Source: Hellea sp042093735
GTDB lineage: Bacteria; Pseudomonadota; Alphaproteobacteria; Caulobacterales; Maricaulaceae
Assembly (NCBI GenBank): GCA_042093735.1
Contig: JBELEM010000019.1
Coordinates: 1-37,940, forward strand
DNA: 37,940 nt
Reading direction: 5' to 3'
In this document: piece by piece, positions 33,679 through 37,940 of the stretch
Layout of the letters: every line of letters starts with the position of its first letter
Position numbering within the stretch: position 1 is the stretch's first letter
Program-made: the position numbers and the translations under genes
Notes under the pieces: model-generated
Seen by the model: only the letters and a program-made list of their open reading frames with translations
What the model was told of the DNA's origin: nothing
Databases searched by the model: none

Positions 33679-34380
33679 ATGAAACAGAAACCCATTCTCT
33701 CAAATATAAGCAATTGGATTTTCGATTTAGATAATACACTCTACCGAGCCGACGCAAATTTCTTTTCACAAATCGATAGGAAAATAACTAGATATATAAG
33801 TGAATACCTCAAAATTCCAGAATTTAATGCACGCCAACATCAAAAAGAATTTCTGAGAGACTATGGCACGTCACTATCAGGAATGATGGCTGTACACAAT
33901 ATGGATCCAGACGAGTTTCTTGAGTTTGTACATGATGTAGATTTATCATTTTTGTCTCCGCAACCAAAACTCCGTAGTAATTTAAAATTACTCAAAGGTA
34001 GGAAATTTGTATTTACTAATGGGTCTCGTAAGCATGCACTGAATGTGACAAATCATTTAAAACTTAATGATTTGTTTGATGGAAGTTTTGGGATTGAAGA
34101 TACAAATTACAATCCTAAACCCAATGAAAATGCATATAATATTTTCTGTGAACGCTATCAAGTTGACCCCAAGATGGCTATATTTTTTGAGGATAGTCCA
34201 CGTAATCTCATAATACCAAAAAAGATGGGCATGAAAACCGTCTTAGTTACTTCAGATGTAGATTGGAGTCATGAACCTCGGAGCACGAGACCTGCGGGAA
34301 ATGACACAATAGCTGACTGGATTGATTTCAAAACGAATGATATTGAAAGTTGGCTATCTGAACACATATTATCCAAATAA
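33679..34380 (+). CDS. HAD-family hydrolase (pyrimidine 5'-nucleotidase type)
   Basis: A cytoplasmic phosphatase of the haloacid dehalogenase superfamily, 233 residues, nearest to SDT1-like pyrimidine 5'-nucleotidases. The four HAD motifs are present: IFDLDNTLY with nucleophile D16 and D18, FTNGSRKH, KPNENAYNIF and FFEDSPRNL. In many Alphaproteobacteria a gene of this type follows argB and precedes dapD; here a dipeptidase gene follows instead. Substrate identity is inferred from family resemblance only. Confidence 0.88.
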   Translation: MKQKPILSNISNWIFDLDNTLYRADANFFSQIDRKITRYISEYLKIPEFNARQHQKEFLRDYGTSLSGMMAVHNMDPDEFLEFVHDVDLSFLSPQPKLRSNLKLLKGRKFVFTNGSRKHALNVTNHLKLNDLFDGSFGIEDTNYNPKPNENAYNIFCERYQVDPKMAIFFEDSPRNLIIPKKMGMKTVLVTSDVDWSHEPRSTRPAGNDTIADWIDFKTNDIESWLSEHILSK

Positions 34381-34405
34381 TTGATAAAATAATTGGGCAT
34401 AATTT

Positions 34406-35569
34406 ATGAAAATAATGATTAAAATTTCAATATTTTTTCTTACAGTTTTATTGATTGTAATATTCCTTATGAATAAAATAGTGGCGCCAGGCCAAGATGC
34501 AAAAATGAATAAAGTAATACCTCATGAAAACTATGAAGTATCAGATAAAAGCGAGAAACTACACAATAGCTTATTCATAACTGACCTCCACTCAGATACC
34601 CTCTTATGGAACCGAAACCCAGAGAAACGCTGGAAACGCGGTCATGTAGACATTCCACGCTTGCGTGAAGGCGGGGTAAATATGCAAGTATTTAGCGCTG
34701 TAACCAAATCACCAAGAGGCCTCAATTTTGATACAAACTCACCTGATGCGCCTGATGATATTAGCTTATTAGTAAAAGCCCAACTTTGGCCCCCTCGAAC
34801 TTGGAATTCAATATTTGAAAGAGCAGTTTATCAAGCTCATAGACTGCATGAGCTAGAAAGCAATCCAAAGAATAATTTACTAATTGTAAGAAATAAAACA
34901 GACATGGAACATGCAGACAAGAAAATACTAGCACTATTATTAACAGAAGGGTCACACCCACTGGAAGGCAAAATAGACAATATAAAAAACCTTTATGATG
35001 CTGGTTATAGAGCAATGGGACTTCAACATTTCTTTGATAATGAATTAGGTGGATCGTTACATGGGAAATCACAAAGCGGGTTAACGGATTTTGGAAGAGA
35101 AGCTATCCTTGAAATGGAACGTATGAACATTATGATAGATGTAGCACATAGCTCAAAAAATACTGTAAAAGATGTTCTTAACACAATTAAAGGGCCTATT
35201 TTCATTTCACATGGTGGAACAATAAGCGGGTGTGAGAAGACATTTAACCGTAACTTACCAGATGAGATACTAAAAGAAATAGCGAAAAGGGGCGGAATAC
35301 TTGGTATTGGTTATTTCGATGGGGCTATTTGTGATATTACACCAAAAGGCATAGCAAAGGAAATTATACATGCCATTTCAGTTATGGGCGAAAATTCAAT
35401 AGCGCTGGGTTCAGATTTTGATGGAACTGTGACAACCACAATAGATACTTCAGAATTATCGGCGATAACATATCAGTTACTTGAGCTAGGCTTGACTGAA
35501 AAACAAATACGTAAAGTTATGGGAGAAAATGCTAAAAACTTCTTTTTAAGAAATCTACCTGAAAGCTAA
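34406..35569 (+). CDS. Membrane-anchored dipeptidase, M19 family
   Basis: A zinc-dependent membrane dipeptidase of the renal dipeptidase family, 387 residues, that hydrolyses dipeptides outside the inner membrane. An N-terminal segment (about 5-26) serves as anchor or signal. Metal ligands are complete: H62 and D64 in DLHSDT, bridging E181 in LTEGSHP, H248 in IDVAHSS and H269 in FISHGG; SDFDGT near the end supplies the conserved aspartate. Other members can act on L,D- or D-amino-acid dipeptides and beta-lactams; which applies is unknown. It begins 25 bp after the HAD gene and converges with rpmJ. Confidence 0.92.
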   Translation: MKIMIKISIFFLTVLLIVIFLMNKIVAPGQDAKMNKVIPHENYEVSDKSEKLHNSLFITDLHSDTLLWNRNPEKRWKRGHVDIPRLREGGVNMQVFSAVTKSPRGLNFDTNSPDAPDDISLLVKAQLWPPRTWNSIFERAVYQAHRLHELESNPKNNLLIVRNKTDMEHADKKILALLLTEGSHPLEGKIDNIKNLYDAGYRAMGLQHFFDNELGGSLHGKSQSGLTDFGREAILEMERMNIMIDVAHSSKNTVKDVLNTIKGPIFISHGGTISGCEKTFNRNLPDEILKEIAKRGGILGIGYFDGAICDITPKGIAKEIIHAISVMGENSIALGSDFDGTVTTTIDTSELSAITYQLLELGLTEKQIRKVMGENAKNFFLRNLPES

Positions 35570-35596
35570 TGTTTTAATGAGACAGATATAATTAAG

Positions 35597-35722
35597 CTAA
35601 CCTTGGCGGGCTTTAAAACGCGGGTCTGTTTTGTTAATAACGTAAAGTCTTCCTTTACGTCTTACTATTTGGCAATCACGATGGCGATTTTTTAAGGATT
35701 TCAAAGAACTGCGGACTTTCAT
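35597..35722 (-). CDS. rpmJ: 50S ribosomal protein L36 (zinc-site-free form)
   Basis: A 41-residue ribosomal protein: MKVRSSLKSLKNRHRDCQIV, then a basic segment with GRLYVINKTDPRFKARQG at the end. Only one cysteine (C17) remains of the C-C-C-H zinc site of canonical L36, so this is the zinc-independent type, which is the normal form in Alphaproteobacteria. It is a single gene on the minus strand between the convergent dipeptidase and the divergent AGCS symporter. Confidence 0.97.
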   Translation of the reverse strand: MKVRSSLKSLKNRHRDCQIVRRKGRLYVINKTDPRFKARQG

Positions 35723-35839
35723 CGTACTAGCCTAAATTAGTTAAATTAAAAAGCGCATATAGGGCCCAAAATTTCTACAGTCAAGAGATTTTGAATAAAG
35801 AAAATTGGCAATATAATTAATTAAATAATGAATTAACCC

Positions 35840-35868
35840 TTGGCCCCGCTCTCTCACTCGCTTATGAT
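35840..35868 (+). promoter_or_regulatory. Candidate promoter of the AGCS symporter
   Basis: TTGGCC (35840-35845), 17 bp, TATGAT (35863-35868). A start near 35875 would leave a leader of about 15 nt before the ATG at 35890, which has no evident Shine-Dalgarno. Confidence 0.45.
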
Positions 35869-35889
35869 ATTAACTTTATTCTTATCATA

Positions 35890-37371
35890 ATGGATAAACT
35901 TATGGAAACCTTTGCTGTTTTAATGGAAAAACTTAATAATTTCGTCTGGGGGCCTCCAATGATGATCTTATTATTAGGGGTAGGTCTTTTTCTAACAGTC
36001 GGTTTGCGGTTTATGTCGCTGACCAAAATAGGCTATGGGTTTAATCAGCTTTTTAAAAAACGTGATGATAATGCAACCCAGGGAGATGTTTCGCCTTTTG
36101 CGGCATTAATGACAGCTCTATCATCAACTGTTGGAACAGGAAATATTGCAGGAGTCGCAGCGGCAATCGCAATCGGAGGGCCTGGAGCAGTCTTTTGGAT
36201 GTGGGTAACCGCAATTTTGGGAACAGCAACCAAATTTGGTGAAGGCGTTTTAGCCGTACGCTTCCGTGAAGTTGACTCAAATGGAAATCGCGTTGGTGGG
36301 CCAATGTATTACATTAAGAATGGATTAGGACCAAAATGGCTATGGTTAGCTGGAGCTTTCGCATTTTTCGGAATTATAGGCTCGCTATCTACAGGCAATG
36401 CAGTTCAGGCAAACTCCATTGCTGATGCACTAAAAAGTGCTTATAATTTTGACCCAAGGATTGTGGCTATAATTCTATCACTTCTAGTAGCAACTGTGAT
36501 CATCGGTGGTATCAAGCGCATTGGGGCAGTTGCATCAAAGCTAGTCCCTTTTATGGCGATTATTTATATATTAGCCGCACTGTTTGTTATAACAGCTAAT
36601 ATTGAAAAGGTTCCAGCCGCATTTAGTCTCATTTTCAAAGGGGCTTTTGGTATGCAGGGAGCAGGAACCGGAATTACTATCGGGCTTATGATGCTTGCTA
36701 TGCAAAAAGGCGTAGCTCGTGGGCTTTTTTCGAATGAAGCAGGTCAAGGATCTGCTCCTATAGCTCACGCAGCCGCACAAAATGACAATCCTGTAAATCA
36801 GGGTATAATAGCAATGCTGGGTACAATCATAGATACGTTAATTATATGCACAATAACTGCGCTCGTAATTCTAACATCAGGAGTTATGTCAAATGATTGC
36901 TTAGCTAATCCTGCTATTCTAGAATTATTAGAATCAGGAACTACGCCACAGGGCTGCGAAATTGGAGTACCCCTAACAGCTGCAGCGTTTGACTCCATTC
37001 TTGTTGGTTTTGGAGAGCATATTGTTACATTTTGCTTATGCATATTTGCTTTTACCACAATTATTGGTTGGTCTTATTATGGCGAACGTTGCACTGCATT
37101 TATTTTTAAAGAAAAATCGATTCCAATTTTTAGAGTATTTTGGGTTTTAGCAGTATTCCTATCAAGTTTTGCTCTTTCATTTGAGACTGGTGAAGACAAT
37201 CTTGTAGTCGCAACATTTTGGCTGATAGCCGATAGTTTGACTGGGTTAATGGCAGCACCAAACTTGATTGCTATCATTCTTCTTTCGCCAGTTATATTCA
37301 AGTTGGCCAAAGAGTACTTTCAAGATAACGGTCCAGCTGAAGATAGTCATGAGATTAGTAGTAGTAAGTAG
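35890..37371 (+). CDS. Sodium:alanine/glycine symporter, AGCS family
   Basis: An inner-membrane carrier importing alanine, glycine or similar amino acids with Na+. It has 493 residues and about ten or eleven membrane segments. Family hallmarks are FVWGPPMMILLLGVGLFLTV at the N-terminus, ALMTALSSTVGTGNIAGVA, GGPGAVFWMWVTAILGTATKF, and RGLFSNEAGQGSAPIAHAAA in the second half. A loop at about 335-360 carries two cysteines (NDCLANP and QGCEIG). A second in-frame ATG at 35902 is possible. The nearby dipeptidase could supply free amino acids, but that link is inference. The pterin dehydratase starts 35 bp downstream. Confidence 0.95.
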   Translation: MDKLMETFAVLMEKLNNFVWGPPMMILLLGVGLFLTVGLRFMSLTKIGYGFNQLFKKRDDNATQGDVSPFAALMTALSSTVGTGNIAGVAAAIAIGGPGAVFWMWVTAILGTATKFGEGVLAVRFREVDSNGNRVGGPMYYIKNGLGPKWLWLAGAFAFFGIIGSLSTGNAVQANSIADALKSAYNFDPRIVAIILSLLVATVIIGGIKRIGAVASKLVPFMAIIYILAALFVITANIEKVPAAFSLIFKGAFGMQGAGTGITIGLMMLAMQKGVARGLFSNEAGQGSAPIAHAAAQNDNPVNQGIIAMLGTIIDTLIICTITALVILTSGVMSNDCLANPAILELLESGTTPQGCEIGVPLTAAAFDSILVGFGEHIVTFCLCIFAFTTIIGWSYYGERCTAFIFKEKSIPIFRVFWVLAVFLSSFALSFETGEDNLVVATFWLIADSLTGLMAAPNLIAIILLSPVIFKLAKEYFQDNGPAEDSHEISSSK

Positions 37372-37406
37372 TTTACCTACTTCAAAGCAGATTTAAGAGT
37401 CATATA

Positions 37407-37679
37407 ATGAATATTATTAACCCCAAAATTGCAGTTGAAGAATTAGAAGGTTGGACTGGCGGCGATGACTTTATAACAAAAGTTTTTAAATTCAGAGATT
37501 TTATTGAAGCATTTAGCTTTATGACTAACATTGCAATTGTTGCAGAAAAAATGGATCACCATCCTGAATGGTATAATATTTACAACAGAGTAGATATAAC
37601 CCTCACAACCCATGATTCAGGCGGAGTTACTGAAAAAGACATTGCTCTTGCCAAGGCCATGGAATTGGCAGCTAGTTAA
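37407..37679 (+). CDS. Pterin-4a-carbinolamine dehydratase
   Basis: Dehydrates 4a-hydroxytetrahydropterin, regenerating pterin cofactor after aromatic amino acid hydroxylation; some homologues have been linked to molybdopterin or folate metabolism instead. The 90-residue protein shows the family motif DHHPEW at 50-55 with the expected catalytic histidines and the late VDITLTTHDSGGVTEKD strand. No phenylalanine hydroxylase gene is in the window, so the physiological partner is open. It follows the AGCS symporter by 35 bp and precedes rlmN by 50 bp on the same strand. Confidence 0.95.
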   Translation: MNIINPKIAVEELEGWTGGDDFITKVFKFRDFIEAFSFMTNIAIVAEKMDHHPEWYNIYNRVDITLTTHDSGGVTEKDIALAKAMELAAS

Positions 37680-37729
37680 TTGAACAAATACTATGACTAA
37701 TTTTTTTATTTTGGTAATAAAGCCCTCTA

Positions 37730-37940
37730 ATGACTTCAACACTCATCGCTAACACTCAAAAAAAAACATTTTCTAATGAGAATGCGCGCATCAGCTTAGT
37801 AGGTTTGGGGCGAAAAGACATTTCACAGCATTTAGAGAATTTTGGAATAGAAAAACCAAAATTAAAGATGCGCACAAAGCAAATTTTTCACTGGATCTAT
37901 AATTACGGAGTACGCGATTGGGCGGAAATGACTAATATCG
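37730..37940 (+). CDS. rlmN: 23S rRNA / tRNA (adenine C2)-methyltransferase RlmN, N-terminal fragment
   Basis: Only the first 70 codons are present; the gene runs off the right edge. RlmN is a radical-SAM enzyme that methylates A2503 of 23S rRNA and A37 of some tRNAs. The visible part is the N-terminal helical domain: SLVGLGRKDISQHLENFGI, then KMRTKQIFHWIYNYGVRDW and AEMTNI, closely matching the family start. The CxxxCxxC cluster motif lies beyond the window. The ATG at 37730 follows TCTA without a clear Shine-Dalgarno. An ATG at 37693 is out of frame and soon stops. Confidence 0.92.
   Translation, partial: MTSTLIANTQKKTFSNENARISLVGLGRKDISQHLENFGIEKPKLKMRTKQIFHWIYNYGVRDWAEMTNI

Noticed and set aside
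1..37940. CRISPR arrays, tRNA genes, IS elements, attachment sites, toxin-antitoxin or defence islands
   Set aside because: Reading the intergenic regions on both strands gave no regular repeats, cloverleaf-like sequence, transposase or integrase; nearly all DNA is occupied by recognisable genes.

Overview
This is an AT-rich, gene-dense bacterial chromosome segment, most likely from a low-GC and probably marine alphaproteobacterium. Support comes from alphaproteobacterial gene orders (SUV3-like helicase / S4 protein / FdxA / CarD, and rpmH-rnpA-yidC-engB-argB followed by a HAD nucleotidase), a DUF1489 gene, a DUF1036 protein and a zinc-site-free ribosomal protein L36. I see no tRNA, rRNA, CRISPR array, IS element, phage gene or integrase, so it reads as core chromosome with a few accessory envelope modules. 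The species cannot be named from the window alone. A run of 100 N (2407-2506) marks an assembly gap inside the helicase gene.

Layout. 1-1356: the 5' end of cysS (minus strand, cut by the window edge), folE and rpmB. 1622-5742: helicase, S4 RNA-binding protein, ferredoxin fdxA and CarD regulator. 5778-10592: lipoprotein S41 protease, a 2-hydroxyacid dehydrogenase, an exported SH3 protein, panC and a GNAT acetyltransferase. 10810-13503: a large TonB-dependent receptor with strongly biased codons and a near-perfect terminator. 13588-15429: DUF1489 and the MgtE magnesium channel. 15515-19430: type II secretion genes (a short prepilin peptidase facing gspN, gspD and gspC). 19466-24282: a lipoprotein amidase, a Tat-exported DUF1501 protein and a lipoprotein DUF1800 protein, on the same strand as gspC-D-N and leading into them. 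24476-28417: folD, then a three-gene operon DUF547 / TVP38 membrane protein / FAD disulfide oxidoreductase. 28733-34380: rpmH, rnpA, yidC, engB, argB, an exported DUF1036 protein and a HAD nucleotidase. 34406-37940: a membrane-anchored M19 dipeptidase, rpmJ, an AGCS sodium:amino-acid symporter, a pterin carbinolamine dehydratase and the 5' end of rlmN.

How the genes work together. folE, folD, panC and the pterin dehydratase serve folate/pterin and coenzyme A supply. rpmB, rpmH, rpmJ, cysS, rnpA, engB and rlmN serve translation and RNA maturation, and yidC inserts membrane proteins. The TonB receptor, T2SS parts, S41 protease, amidase, dipeptidase and AGCS symporter fit a cell that takes up and degrades organic nutrients at its surface.

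The parts most worth following up are the same-strand run DUF1800-DUF1501-amidase-gspC-gspD-gspN and the DUF547-TVP38-oxidoreductase operon. Neither is a demonstrated new system; both are hypotheses from gene arrangement. Most of the remaining window is ordinary housekeeping sequence.
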